From WRAI01 sp031549605 (GTDB lineage: Bacteria > Bacillota > Clostridia > Oscillospirales > UBA929): a stretch of DNA of 64,000 bases. The position numbers were made by a program, and so were the translations under genes. The stretch is taken from assembly GCA_031549605.1 (NCBI GenBank), contig JAVBPM010000005.1:16466-80465 (forward strand), given 5' to 3'. The notes beneath the pieces are model-generated. The model was not told the origin of the DNA. It saw only the letters and a program-made list of their open reading frames with translations, and searched no databases. Below are positions 41,772 through 50,480 of the stretch, in pieces (the first letter of the stretch is position 1; each line of letters starts with the position of its first letter).

Positions 41772-41826
41772 TTGTGAACAAGCTTTACAAATTGTTCACT
41801 TTTTCGCCCATTCGTTGCCGTATACT
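41772..41826 (+). promoter_or_regulatory. Promoter region of the two-component operon
   Basis: GTGAACAA and TTGTTCAC form an inverted repeat around GCTTTACAAA (41773-41799). TTTACA-N5-TTCACT inside it resembles tandem PhoP boxes. TATACT (41821-41826) fits a -10 box, but no good -35 box is spaced 17 bp before it. An activator-dependent or autoregulated promoter would explain this. Confidence 0.5.
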
Positions 41827-41863
41827 GGTTCTAACCTACTGACAACTGTGTGGAGGGAACAAG

Positions 41864-42553
41864 ATGGCAACCAAGGTGCTGATTATTGAGGACGATCACA
41901 ACATAGCCCAGCTGCTCCGTTTGTATATGGAGAAGGAGGATTATGTGGTTGAGACGGCCGGCGACGGCCACACCGGCCTTGAGCTGTTCCACAGCTTTCA
42001 GCCGAACCTGGTGCTGCTTGACCTCATGCTGCCGGGCATTGACGGCTGGCAGATTTGCCGCGCCATCCGCGCCGCCGGTCCGACGCCGGTCATCATGCTG
42101 ACGGCCAAGGACGAGAGCTTTGACAAAATTGCGGGGTTGGAAATGGGCGCCGACGACTATGTGACCAAGCCCTTTGACGCCAAGGAACTGGTGGCGCGCG
42201 TACACGCCGTGCTGCGCCGCACGATGCCCGGCGGCGACAACAAAGAGCGCGTGCTTGGCTTTGACAAGCTGATTATTAACCTTGACGCCTATGAGCTGCT
42301 GGTCGACGGCCAGCGGGTCGACGCGCCGCCCAAGGAGATGGAGCTGCTGTTTCATCTGGCCTCCTCGCCCAACCGCGTTTTTTCGCGCAATAGCCTGCTG
42401 GACGAGGTGTGGGGGTTTGACTACTTTGGCGACTCACGCACGGTCGACGTGCACATCAAGCGCCTGCGCGAGAAGCTGGAGGGCGTTAGCCAGCAGTGGG
42501 CACTCAAGACAGTGTGGGGTGTCGGCTATAAGTTTGAGGTCATGCGCCCATGA
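41864..42553 (+). CDS. OmpR/PhoB-family response regulator
   Basis: 229 residues. Receiver domain with acidic pocket D10/D11, phosphoacceptor D53 in LVLLDLMLPG and Lys about 104 in MLTAKDE; the winged-helix DNA-binding domain lies at about 130-225 (RVFSRNSLLDEVWGFDYFGDSRTVDVHIKRLREKL). It overlaps the kinase gene by 4 bp. The pair resembles PhoP/PhoR or WalR-type systems. A walJ gene exists in the window but in a separate operon. Confidence 0.92.
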   Translation: MATKVLIIEDDHNIAQLLRLYMEKEDYVVETAGDGHTGLELFHSFQPNLVLLDLMLPGIDGWQICRAIRAAGPTPVIMLTAKDESFDKIAGLEMGADDYVTKPFDAKELVARVHAVLRRTMPGGDNKERVLGFDKLIINLDAYELLVDGQRVDAPPKEMELLFHLASSPNRVFSRNSLLDEVWGFDYFGDSRTVDVHIKRLREKLEGVSQQWALKTVWGVGYKFEVMRP

Positions 42554-43992
42554 AATCGGCTTTTCTACGCTATTTCCGCATGACTGCGCTGCTGTTATTT
42601 GTCAGCGTGCTGTCGATTGGAGTTGCCTTTTCCGGCCTAATTCGCAATTACATTGCCGACCAGCGCGCGGCCCAGCTGCACAAGCACGCCGAAAGCTTGC
42701 GCACTTACGCTTCTCAGACCATCAACAATTCGCCCTTTATGGCACAGGACAGCTCGTTTCGACGTACCATCAATTTGGTGGCCAACGTTTCGGATACGCA
42801 AATTCTGCTCGTTGATCTCAACGGCAACATCACCTTTGAGTCGGAAAACTCGGTCGAAAAGACGGCAGGCGTCACCTCGGTCAGCCTCGATCTGGTCGAC
42901 AACGTGTTAGACGGCCTGATGTTTGACAAAACGCGCAATTTTGAGGGCACGCTGGGCGGCTATTACAGCAAGCCGCAAAGCACAGAGGTCGTGCCGGTTG
43001 TGTACAACGACCAGTACATCGCGCTTTTCTTTGTCTCTATGCCGGCCAACAACTACGCGCCGCTAGCCACGGAGCTGCTGCGCATTTTCCTGCTGGTGTC
43101 GCTTCTGGTGCTGTTGATTGCGGCTGTGTTTGCCTATGTGCTGTCGCGCCGCATGATGCGGCCGCTGCGCTATATGCACACCGTTGTCTCCAGCTTCACG
43201 CTGGGTGATTTCGGCGCTCGCATCCCCATCACCGGCAAGCGTGACGACGAGTTTGTCGAGCTGGCGCGCGCCTTTAACTCGATGGCCGACGCGCTGGCGC
43301 AGGGTGAGACGCTGCGTCGCGGCTTTATCGCCAACATCAGCCACGAAATGCGGACGCCCATGACCAACGTGCTGGGCTATATCAACGGCGTGCTGGACGG
43401 CACCATTCCGCCCGAGAGCACACAGCACTACCTCGGCATTATCAGCGACGAAATCCAGCGCCTGTCGCGATTGATTCAGCGTATGATGGACCTGGCGCGG
43501 CTACAGTCGAGCCAATACGCCGTGCATCCGCGGCCGCTGCCGCTCAACGAGCTGGCCACGCGCGTGCTGCTCTCGTTTGAGACAAAAATCAATCAGCACA
43601 GCCTTGAGGTTGAGGCCGATTTTCCCGACGACAGCTGGTGCATGGCCGACGCCGACGCCATTACACAGGTGCTGTTTAACCTGATTGAAAACGCCATCAA
43701 GTTTGCCGATGAGGGCTCGACGCTGCTGCTGGCGCTTTCGCACGGCGGCGGCAAGGTTTTTTTCTCGGTCAGTAACCATGGCACGCCGATACCGCCCGAT
43801 GAGCTGCCCTTTATTTTTGACCGCTTTCACAAGGCCGACCGCTCGCGCGCGCTTGACCCGACCGGACTCGGGCTCGGTCTGTATTTGGTGAAAACGATTG
43901 TCAACGCCCACGGTGAGCAGGTTTCGGCGACCAGTCAGGGCGGCCTGACCACCTTTGTCTTTTCACTGCCCAGCTGCAAAAAACCGAATTAG
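42550..43992 (+). CDS. Membrane sensor histidine kinase
   Basis: 480 residues with two transmembrane helices (about 12-32 and 172-197) that flank an extracytoplasmic sensor domain. HAMP (about 198-250) is followed by HisKA with phosphoacceptor H265 in ANISHEMRTPM and HATPase with N box NLIENAIKFAD, G1 and GLGLGLYLVKTI. It phosphorylates the regulator encoded just upstream. The next gene, htrA, starts 10 bp after it and may belong to the regulon. Confidence 0.93.
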   Translation: MKSAFLRYFRMTALLLFVSVLSIGVAFSGLIRNYIADQRAAQLHKHAESLRTYASQTINNSPFMAQDSSFRRTINLVANVSDTQILLVDLNGNITFESENSVEKTAGVTSVSLDLVDNVLDGLMFDKTRNFEGTLGGYYSKPQSTEVVPVVYNDQYIALFFVSMPANNYAPLATELLRIFLLVSLLVLLIAAVFAYVLSRRMMRPLRYMHTVVSSFTLGDFGARIPITGKRDDEFVELARAFNSMADALAQGETLRRGFIANISHEMRTPMTNVLGYINGVLDGTIPPESTQHYLGIISDEIQRLSRLIQRMMDLARLQSSQYAVHPRPLPLNELATRVLLSFETKINQHSLEVEADFPDDSWCMADADAITQVLFNLIENAIKFADEGSTLLLALSHGGGKVFFSVSNHGTPIPPDELPFIFDRFHKADRSRALDPTGLGLGLYLVKTIVNAHGEQVSATSQGGLTTFVFSLPSCKKPN

Positions 43993-44002
43993 GAGCATCA
44001 GT

Positions 44003-45247
44003 ATGCCGAAAAAAAAGAGTGACCGCGCCTTTATTTTCACTGTTGTCGTGCTGACAACGGTGTTGTTTGGCATTATCACGACCGCCATTGTGCTGTTTAC
44101 CGCCGGCCATGTCAAGATTTACTCCAACAACGGACATCTGACCATTGGCGTGCCGCCGGCATCCTTGGCGCCCACCGGCGCGGTACCGCCAGCCGACGGC
44201 TCGTCGCCAACGCCCTACGATGGCAGTCCCACGCCCGTGCCTACCTATCCCGGCGCGCAGTCGGGCAGCGGCGGTGTGGACGCGACGGTGCAAATTCTGC
44301 CGCCGCCCGTGGCGGCGACACCGCAGCCGGTGCTTGACGGCGTGCTGACCACCGAGCAAATCGGCCAGCTGCTGACGCCCTCTGTTGTCGGTATTACCAG
44401 CACCAACAACGGTGTTGAAGGCGAAGCGACCGGCACCGGCATGATTTTCAGTGCCGACGGGCTGATTTTAACCAACAACCATGTCATCGAAGGCTTTGAC
44501 ACACTGACGGTCACGCTTTTCGACACTTCAGAGCACCCCGCGACGCTTATTGGCCGCGACCGGCAGACCGATTTGGCCGTGCTGAAAATTGAGGCGGGTA
44601 AACCGTTGCGAGCGGTTGTCTTCGGCAATTCCGACCAGTTGTCGGTGGGCGAGCGCGCTGTGTGTATTGGCAACCCCTTCGGGCTTGAGCTGTCAGGCAC
44701 GCTGACGCAGGGCGTTATCAGCGCTGTCAATCGCAGCATTTCGGTCGACGATTTGACCATGACGGTCATCCAGATTGACGCCGCTGTCAATCCCGGCAAC
44801 TCGGGTGGCCCGCTGATTAACCAGTACGGGCAGGTGGTCGGCGTCATTAGCAGCAAGCTGATGGGTAGCTTCAACACCGCCGTCGAGGGGCTTGGTTTTG
44901 CGATACCCATCGTTAAAGCCGCCCCGATTATTAACCAGCTGTTATCAACCGGCTACATCGCAGGACGTCCGGCTATCGGCATTACCGGCACTGATACTCC
45001 GGCTCAAGGCGACGCGCCGGCCGGCTTTTTGGTTGCGACCGTGAGCCTCGACAGTGACGCCCACCGTGCCGGCATTAAGCCGGGCGACATCATCTACACC
45101 TTTAACGGGAAGACCATTACCACGCGCACCGAAATCAACGTCATTAAAAACGACCTGAAAGCCGGCGACACTATTACCGTAGGCGTCTACCGCGACGGCG
45201 ATCGTTTTGATGTAGATTTTAAGCTGATGGACGAGAGCGGCCATTAA
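44003..45247 (+). CDS. htrA: Membrane-anchored HtrA/DegP-type serine protease
   Basis: 414 residues from ATG 44003 (AGGAGC upstream). One N-terminal transmembrane anchor (about 10-33) is followed by a Pro/Ser-rich linker, a trypsin-like domain with catalytic triad H160 (LTNNHV), D190 (TDLAVLKI) and S267 (NPGNSGGP), and one PDZ domain (about 315-405; RAGIKPGDIIYTFNGKTI). It acts outside the membrane in quality control of exported proteins. It follows the two-component genes, an arrangement common in Firmicutes for envelope stress. Confidence 0.94.
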   Translation: MPKKKSDRAFIFTVVVLTTVLFGIITTAIVLFTAGHVKIYSNNGHLTIGVPPASLAPTGAVPPADGSSPTPYDGSPTPVPTYPGAQSGSGGVDATVQILPPPVAATPQPVLDGVLTTEQIGQLLTPSVVGITSTNNGVEGEATGTGMIFSADGLILTNNHVIEGFDTLTVTLFDTSEHPATLIGRDRQTDLAVLKIEAGKPLRAVVFGNSDQLSVGERAVCIGNPFGLELSGTLTQGVISAVNRSISVDDLTMTVIQIDAAVNPGNSGGPLINQYGQVVGVISSKLMGSFNTAVEGLGFAIPIVKAAPIINQLLSTGYIAGRPAIGITGTDTPAQGDAPAGFLVATVSLDSDAHRAGIKPGDIIYTFNGKTITTRTEINVIKNDLKAGDTITVGVYRDGDRFDVDFKLMDESGH

Positions 45248-45264
45248 CTTGACTTGGCACGCTG

Positions 45265-45480
45265 CAGACTGACAAAGACGTGCGCAGGCAAAGAAACGCT
45301 GTCCGTCGGCGTAGGATGGTACGCTAGGACAGCGTTTTTGCAGCAAGTAAAACCATTGCGGCGCAACGACCTTGTCGATGCGCCGCAAATCATTACCCGG
45401 GTATCAATACGCAGCCTCACGCCGCCGTGTCCTCTCTTTCCTGATACTGGTTTTACGGTGCGCGCTTTTTTGACAGTCTG
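45265..45480 (-). repeat. Folded 216-bp MITE-like element, copy 2
   Basis: Reverse-orientation copy of the element at 20167-20384. Its outer ends start CAGACTGACAAAG (45265) and finish TTGACAGTCTG (45480). The three internal stems are retained, and GTATCA/TGATAC pairing is present in the otherwise divergent middle. Homology with copy 1 continues past the outer repeat for about a dozen bases (CAGC(A/G)TGCCAA). As with copy 1, it lies between convergent genes (htrA and udp). Confidence 0.85.
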
Positions 45481-45481
45481 C

Positions 45482-45510
45482 AAAGGACGCAGGGCAAGCC
45501 TGCGTCCTTT
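45482..45510. terminator. Hairpin beside element copy 2
   Basis: AAAGGACGCAGG (45482-45493) pairs with CCTGCGTCCTTT (45499-45510). It abuts the element like the hairpins of copy 1 but with different stem sequence. It probably terminates udp on the minus strand or rightward transcription. Confidence 0.72.
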
Positions 45511-45524
45511 TGTTCTATCAATTA

Positions 45525-46253
45525 TTACAGCAGCGCGTCGAGTGCGCCGATGGCGACGTCTATGGCCTGTTGCCCGTTGACAAACCGGCCGGTGCCGCCG
45601 CTGTCCTGATTCCACACCGTTTGCAGCACGGTGCCGACGCGCACGCCCAGCGCGGCACCGACGACGTAGAGTGCCGCCGTTTCCATTTCCGAGGCCAGGA
45701 CGTTGAGTCGTTTCCATGCCGTCCAGTAGGCGATAAGCTGCTCGGAAACCGGCATGCGCTGTGGGTCGTGCTGGCCGTAGAAGCTGTCCTTGGACTGCAC
45801 GACGCCGACGTGGTATGGCAGCTGTTGCGCCTGTGCGCTGTCGGCCAGCGCGCGCAGGACGGCGTAGTCGGCAGTGGCAGGGTAGTGCAGCGGCGCGTAT
45901 TCGCGCGTGGTGCCCTCCTGACGGCAGGCGGCGCTGGCAATGACGACATCGCCGCCCTTGACCTGCTCAGCAATGCCGCCGCAGGTGCCGATGCGAACGG
46001 CGGTCTTGACGCCCAGCGCGGCCAGCTCCTCCAGCGCGATAGCGGCACTGGGGCCGCCGATGCCGGTGCTGGTAACGGTAATCAGCTCGCCCTTGTATCG
46101 ACCGGTGTAGGTAACAAATTCACGGTTGGCAGCGGCCAACCGCGGCTGCTCAAGCCGCGCGGCGATGGTCTCGACGCGCCCGGGGTCGCCCGGCAGCAGG
46201 GCAATACGTCCGACGTCCTCGGGCCGGCAGTGCAGATGAAAGGCGGGTTGCAT
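45525..46253 (-). CDS. udp: Uridine phosphorylase-like nucleoside phosphorylase
   Basis: 242 residues of the NP-I family. Phosphate and nucleoside sites are visible: LLPGDPGRVE (about 19-28), GIGGPSAAI (about 64-72), RIGTCGG (about 86-92) and SEMETAAL (about 182-189). It cleaves uridine to uracil and ribose-1-P. It fits pyrimidine salvage with cdd at 19725. Purine nucleoside phosphorylase activity (DeoD-like) cannot be fully ruled out, but the segment KDSFYGQHDPQRMP fits uridine phosphorylases. It lies directly behind pyk. Confidence 0.87.
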   Translation of the reverse strand: MQPAFHLHCRPEDVGRIALLPGDPGRVETIAARLEQPRLAAANREFVTYTGRYKGELITVTSTGIGGPSAAIALEELAALGVKTAVRIGTCGGIAEQVKGGDVVIASAACRQEGTTREYAPLHYPATADYAVLRALADSAQAQQLPYHVGVVQSKDSFYGQHDPQRMPVSEQLIAYWTAWKRLNVLASEMETAALYVVGAALGVRVGTVLQTVWNQDSGGTGRFVNGQQAIDVAIGALDALL

Positions 46254-46262
46254 ACGCGCACC

Positions 46263-47696
46263 CTATATGGGTGCGCCCACGATGTGGACGCGCTGCATGT
46301 TGGTGGCCGGGCCTCCTTGTGCGTGCAGTGGCAGGCCGGCGGTCAGCACTACGAGGTCGCCATCCTTAACGTAGCCGGCGTCTTGTGCCGCTTTGACGGC
46401 GTTGGCCATCAACTGCTCGCTGGTGTCCACAATGGTGGTCATCACGGGCCGCACGCCCCAGAACAGCGCCATCTGGTGGTAGGTTTTCTCCACCGGCGTA
46501 CAACCGATAATCATGCAGTCGGGGCGGTGCTTGGCGATATGCTGCGCTGTTTCGCCGCTCTTGGTGATGGTGATAATGGCCTTGGCGTTAAGGTCGGTGG
46601 CCGTGGTGCAGGTAGAGTGGCTGATGGCGTTGGCAATCATGGTGTTCTGGTCGGTGACGATGTTGCGCGTGTGCTTGACCGGTACATAGCCGGCCTCGGT
46701 GCACTTGGCAATGCGCACCATCGTCTGCACCGTTTCAACCGGGTACAGGCCGCTGGCCGTCTCGCCCGACAACATAATGGCGCTGGTGTTGTCGTAAATG
46801 GCATTGGCGACGTCGGTCACCTCGGCGCGGGTCGGGCGGGGGTTTTGCGTCATCGAGTCCAGCATCTGGGTGGCGGTAATGACCGGCTTACCCCAGTAGA
46901 GCCCCTTGCGAATCAGCTTCTTTTGGATGATGGGCAGCTCTTCGAGCGCGACCTCGACGCCCATGTCCCCGCGCGCGACCATGATGCCGTCAGCGGCATC
47001 AAAAATGTCGTCAACCTCGGCGATGCCCTCGGCGTTTTCAATCTTGGCAATAATGCGCAGCCTGTCGCCGCCCATGTCGTGCAGCGCCTCGCGCAGCGCC
47101 CTAATATCGGCGGCGTTGCGCGTGAACGAAGCGGCGACGTAGTCGAAGTCGTTGTCGACGGCAAATTGCAGGTCTTTCTTGTCCTGTTGGGACAGGAAGG
47201 GCATGTGCAGCTTGACGTTGGGCACGTTAATGCCCTTGCGCGAGTTGATTTTGCCGCTGTTCATGACCATTGTATAGATGTTTTGCGAGTCGGTGCGCTC
47301 GACAGTCAGCGCAATCAGCCCGTCGTCGAGCAGTATTTGGTCGCCGGCTTTGACGTCCCGCGGCAGCTCGTCGTAACTGATACCGATGCGCTCGGCGGTG
47401 CCCTCACACTCCTGCGTCGTCAGCGTCAGCGTCTGACCTTTTTGCAGCATGATGGGGCCATCTTTGACAAGGCCGGTGCGGATTTCAGGGCCGCGTGTAT
47501 CGGCCAGCAGTGCCAAGGGCATGTTAAGCTCGGCACGCAACTTTTTGGCCATCAGCACACGCTTGAGCTGTTCGTCGTGGTCGCCGTGGGAAAAGTTGAA
47601 GCGCACAACGTTGGCGCCGGCCAACAGCAGCTCGCGCATGGTCTTTTCTTCACCGCTGGCGGGGCCGAGGGTGGCTACAATTTTTGTTTTACGCAT
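46263..47696 (-). CDS. pyk: Pyruvate kinase
   Basis: 477 residues, the short form without the extra C-terminal PEP-utiliser domain of Bacillus Pyk. KIVATLGPASGEEKTM, RFNFSHGDHDEQ, the active-site MVARGDMGVEVALEELPIIQKKLI (about 220-245) and TATQMLDSMTQNPRPTRAEVTDVANAIYD are all present. It makes ATP and pyruvate from PEP. It has its own promoter and is followed by udp after 9 bp. Confidence 0.96.
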   Translation of the reverse strand: MRKTKIVATLGPASGEEKTMRELLLAGANVVRFNFSHGDHDEQLKRVLMAKKLRAELNMPLALLADTRGPEIRTGLVKDGPIMLQKGQTLTLTTQECEGTAERIGISYDELPRDVKAGDQILLDDGLIALTVERTDSQNIYTMVMNSGKINSRKGINVPNVKLHMPFLSQQDKKDLQFAVDNDFDYVAASFTRNAADIRALREALHDMGGDRLRIIAKIENAEGIAEVDDIFDAADGIMVARGDMGVEVALEELPIIQKKLIRKGLYWGKPVITATQMLDSMTQNPRPTRAEVTDVANAIYDNTSAIMLSGETASGLYPVETVQTMVRIAKCTEAGYVPVKHTRNIVTDQNTMIANAISHSTCTTATDLNAKAIITITKSGETAQHIAKHRPDCMIIGCTPVEKTYHQMALFWGVRPVMTTIVDTSEQLMANAVKAAQDAGYVKDGDLVVLTAGLPLHAQGGPATNMQRVHIVGAPI

Positions 47697-47730
47697 GGGT
47701 CAACATCACCATTCTTTTTATAGTGTTTCC

Positions 47731-47759
47731 AGTATATCAAAATTGAGCCGGTGCGACAA
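47731..47759 (-). promoter_or_regulatory. Promoter of pyk
   Basis: Minus strand: TTGTCG (47759-47754), a 17-bp spacer and TATACT (47736-47731), about 35 bp before the start codon. Confidence 0.82.
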
Positions 47760-47839
47760 GATTGTTTTACCACTTTTCGTAGGCTTTCCCACGTATGCCG
47801 CCGATACGCAATAGGCAGACTAGCAGCGAGGTGATTATT

Positions 47840-48454
47840 ATGAAACGCTGGATTATACACTGCTGTGCGGTCGCTTTTGCGTTGACAGCACTGCTTTTGC
47901 CGGTGCAAGCGCAGCCGGGCTCGTGCACGGTGCGCAACGGTGACACACTCGATTCGATTGCCAAGCGCTATCAAATTAATATTAACGAGCTGCGCAAGGC
48001 CAACCCGCAGTGTGGCAAGGGCACCGCGCTCAAGCCGGGCCAGAAGGTCAGTATTCCCAACACCGACAAGCTGGCCGGTCTCGAGGAGGAAGTGGCGCGC
48101 CTGGTCAATCAAGAGCGCGCCAAGCGCAAGCTGCCGGCGCTGGCCTACAACGCCGAGCTGTGTCGGCTGGCGCGCATGAAATCGCAGGACTTTATCAACA
48201 AGGGCTATTTTGCCCACCAGTCGCCGACTTACGGCAGTCCCTTTGATATGCTCAAGCGCAACGGCATCAAGTACACGTCGGCGGGCGAGAACATCGCCAA
48301 GGGTCAGCCGACGGCGCAGTCTGTGATGGCCGGCTGGATGGCGTCGACGGGTCACCGCGGCAACATCCTGTCGTCCGCCTTTACCAAGATTGGCGTCGGT
48401 GCGGCTAAGGACTCTAAAGGAAATTTGTACTGGACACAGCTGTTTATCCGCTAA
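47840..48454 (+). CDS. Secreted LysM-CAP domain protein
   Basis: 204 residues from ATG 47840 (GAGGTG upstream). The signal peptide ends near PVQAQ (about 24). One LysM (about 28-75; VRNGDTLDSIAKRYQININELRKANP) binds peptidoglycan. A CAP/SCP domain (about 85-204) has VNQERAKRKLPAL, FAHQSPTYGSPFDML, GENIAKGQ, GHRGNIL and WTQLF, including the His/Glu residues of the family. It resembles YkwD-type cell-wall proteins of sporeformers. The exact activity of bacterial CAP proteins is unknown. Confidence 0.9.
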   Translation: MKRWIIHCCAVAFALTALLLPVQAQPGSCTVRNGDTLDSIAKRYQININELRKANPQCGKGTALKPGQKVSIPNTDKLAGLEEEVARLVNQERAKRKLPALAYNAELCRLARMKSQDFINKGYFAHQSPTYGSPFDMLKRNGIKYTSAGENIAKGQPTAQSVMAGWMASTGHRGNILSSAFTKIGVGAAKDSKGNLYWTQLFIR

Positions 48455-48471
48455 TTCCTACTCTTTTCTAT

Positions 48472-48509
48472 GCAAAAAGCAATGCCGCAACCAATGGTTG
48501 CGGCATTGC
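48472..48509 (-). terminator. Terminator of minD, built on the 15-bp palindrome
   Basis: GCAATGCCGCAACC (48479-48492) pairs with GGTTGCGGCATTGC (48496-48509). On the minus strand TTTTTGC follows at once. The centre is a GCAACC-AAT-GGTTGC palindrome. On the plus strand a T run follows only after about 10 bases, so it may also serve the CAP gene. Confidence 0.85.
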
Positions 48510-48514
48510 GCTGT

Positions 48515-49312
48515 TCAGTCTTTTTTCTTGGGCATGACAAACCGGGAGGGTGACGACTTGATTTTCTTGGGCAGCTGAACCGTCTGGCCGTCGATGCGCT
48601 TGGCGATGTTGAGAAAGGCGAGGCCGGCGGCTGTTTTGCCCTGTAGCACCAGCGGCGTTGTGTGGTTGGCACAGGCGATAACCGTTTCGTCCTCAGGCAC
48701 CAATCCCAGCAACGGTAGGCCGGCGATGTCCATGGCCTCGTCGATGTTGGCGGCCTCACCGGCTTTGATTTGGTGCGGGCGCAGCCGGTTGATGATGAGT
48801 CGGCAGTCGGTGATGTTCATTTCGCGCAACAGCTGGTGGGTACGTGCGGCGTCGCGCAAGCTGACCAGCTCGGTGTTGGCCACAAGAATTGCCGATTCGG
48901 CCGCGCCGGCCGCCAGCTGAAAGGCGGTGTCGAGACCGGCGGCACAGTCGATGAGCACATAGTCATAAAACGGCTTGACCGCGCGCATGATGGCGCGGAA
49001 CACCTGCGGCTCAATGTCGCCCGGCATAATGGACATAGGTGCGGCCAGCAGCGACAGCCGCTTGATTTTGCGATGGCTGACAATGGCGTCGTTGAGCGTG
49101 CAACGGCCCTGAATGACGTCGTTGTAGTCAAAAGGCACCTGCTCGTTCATGCCCAGCACGAGATCGAGGTTGCGCAGACCGATGTCGCCGTCTATTACCA
49201 GCACACGACGGCCCAGACCGGCCAGACAGCTGGCAATGGCCGCCGTACAGGTCGTTTTGCCCGTGCCGCCCTTACCCGATGTGACAACGATTGACTGTCC
49301 GATACCGCTCAC
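48515..49312 (-). CDS. minD: MinD/ParA-family ATPase
   Basis: 265 residues. Deviant Walker A GKGGTGKTT (about 14-22), DGDIGLRNLDLVLGM (about 41-55) and DYNDVIQGRCTLNDAIV match MinD. The C-terminus (KSSPSRFVMPKKKD) does not form an obvious amphipathic membrane-targeting helix, and minC/minE are not adjacent. GTG 49312 directly abuts its GGGAG site, so the start codon is uncertain. It overlaps the acyltransferase gene by 4 bp. It may act in septum placement or as an orphan MinD-like positioner. Confidence 0.82.
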   Translation of the reverse strand: MSGIGQSIVVTSGKGGTGKTTCTAAIASCLAGLGRRVLVIDGDIGLRNLDLVLGMNEQVPFDYNDVIQGRCTLNDAIVSHRKIKRLSLLAAPMSIMPGDIEPQVFRAIMRAVKPFYDYVLIDCAAGLDTAFQLAAGAAESAILVANTELVSLRDAARTHQLLREMNITDCRLIINRLRPHQIKAGEAANIDEAMDIAGLPLLGLVPEDETVIACANHTTPLVLQGKTAAGLAFLNIAKRIDGQTVQLPKKIKSSPSRFVMPKKKD

Positions 49313-50037
49313 CTCCCGACGCCGAGCGCCTTCAGCAACTCAAGAATGCCCAACACAACAGGCTGATGTGCCAGATAGATGATCAGCGTGTGGCGGCCGA
49401 TCCAAGGCAGCACCGGCATGTGAAACGTGTAAAACCAGCGCGGAAATCTGTTGTAAACGACCTGACGGCCCAGCCACGTTCCCAACAGAAAGAGAAAAAA
49501 CCAGGGCAGCAACGGGAAAAAGTCCCAGCTTTGGATCCCCGTATAGCCGAGGCCCAAAGGTAGTGTCCATTTGGGCAGTTGGCGTTCGATGGGCAGCCAG
49601 CAATAGCTGGCGATAAACATCGCGCCGTATACCCACGGCTGCGCGCGGTTAAGCAACAGCTGCAGCGGCTTTTGCAGCGCCGCATAGAGCAGCATGGCTG
49701 TGCCTAAGAAGTGCAGTATGCCAAACCAGACGGGGTAACCGGCAAAATACATCACAACGCTTACTGCTATGGCACATGCCCATGTCTTGAGTCCGCGTGC
49801 GACATTCGAGCGAGCGAAATAGCAGCTCATGCCCGACAGCAGAATAAACACACCGGCAAAGATGGGTTGTAACGTATTAAGCAGCGCGTTGTCAATTAAA
49901 GACGGCGGCGCGCCGAGGATTTGGATGATTTGAATGCCGGCGTGATAGCCGACCATCAGCACGATGGATAGGCCGCGGAGCGCGTCAATCAGCTGGTATC
50001 GCTGCTTGGCAACCAACGGTTGCGTCTCGCTGCTCAT
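49309..50037 (-). CDS. Heparan-alpha-glucosaminide N-acetyltransferase-like (DUF1624) membrane protein
   Basis: 242 residues with about seven membrane helices. The N-terminal LIDALRGLSIVLMVGYHAG (about 16-34) has the family's R-G and His pattern, and the C-terminal WIGRHTLIIYLAHQPVV is the usual ending. Such proteins transfer acetyl groups across the membrane to sugars. Overlaps of 4 bp on both sides place it in the gyrA-rnhA-minD chain. A perfect 15-bp palindrome lies near its 5' end (50009-50023). The acceptor sugar is unknown. Confidence 0.8.
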   Translation of the reverse strand: MSSETQPLVAKQRYQLIDALRGLSIVLMVGYHAGIQIIQILGAPPSLIDNALLNTLQPIFAGVFILLSGMSCYFARSNVARGLKTWACAIAVSVVMYFAGYPVWFGILHFLGTAMLLYAALQKPLQLLLNRAQPWVYGAMFIASYCWLPIERQLPKWTLPLGLGYTGIQSWDFFPLLPWFFLFLLGTWLGRQVVYNRFPRWFYTFHMPVLPWIGRHTLIIYLAHQPVVLGILELLKALGVGR

Positions 50038-50480
50038 GCCTGATGCTCCTTGTAGGCGGCTACGGCCAGCTCGTCACAGCGATTGTTGTAGACGTTGGTG
50101 GAGTGCCCTTTGACCCACACAACAGTTAGCTTGTGCGGCTCGCAAAGGTCGAGCAGCTGACCCCACAGGTCGGGGTTGAGTGCCGGCTTTTTGTCGGCCT
50201 TGCGCCACCCGTTGGCGCGCCAGTTTTTGGCCCAGCCCTTGCTCAGCCCGTCGGCGACATAGCGCGAATCGGTGGTTAGCGTGACGTCGCAGGGCCGTTT
50301 GAGCGCCTGCAAACCGCGGATGACCGCTGTCAGTTCCATGCGATTGTTGGTCGTATCCGGCTCGTAGCCCGATAGTTCTTTTTCCACATCACCGTAGCGC
50401 AGCACCGTGCCCCAGCCACCTGGGCCGGGATTGCCGGAGCAAGCGCCGTCGGCGTATAGCTCGACGCGCGGATTAGCCAT
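50034..50480 (-). CDS. rnhA: Ribonuclease HI
   Basis: 148 residues from the ATG at 50480, overlapping the gyrA stop by 8 bp; a longer frame to 50576 runs inside gyrA. Catalytic residues follow the E. coli pattern: D10 in LYADGACSGNPGPGGW, Glu in NRMELTAVI (about 48), Asp in TDSRYV (about 70) and a late Asp in RCDELA. It cleaves the RNA strand of RNA-DNA hybrids. Confidence 0.94.
   Translation of the reverse strand: MANPRVELYADGACSGNPGPGGWGTVLRYGDVEKELSGYEPDTTNNRMELTAVIRGLQALKRPCDVTLTTDSRYVADGLSKGWAKNWRANGWRKADKKPALNPDLWGQLLDLCEPHKLTVVWVKGHSTNVYNNRCDELAVAAYKEHQA

Noticed and set aside
45510..47723. 737-codon plus-strand ORF over udp and pyk
   Set aside because: It is antisense to two clear housekeeping enzymes, lacks a ribosome site and recognisable domains, and arises from GC-rich codon bias.
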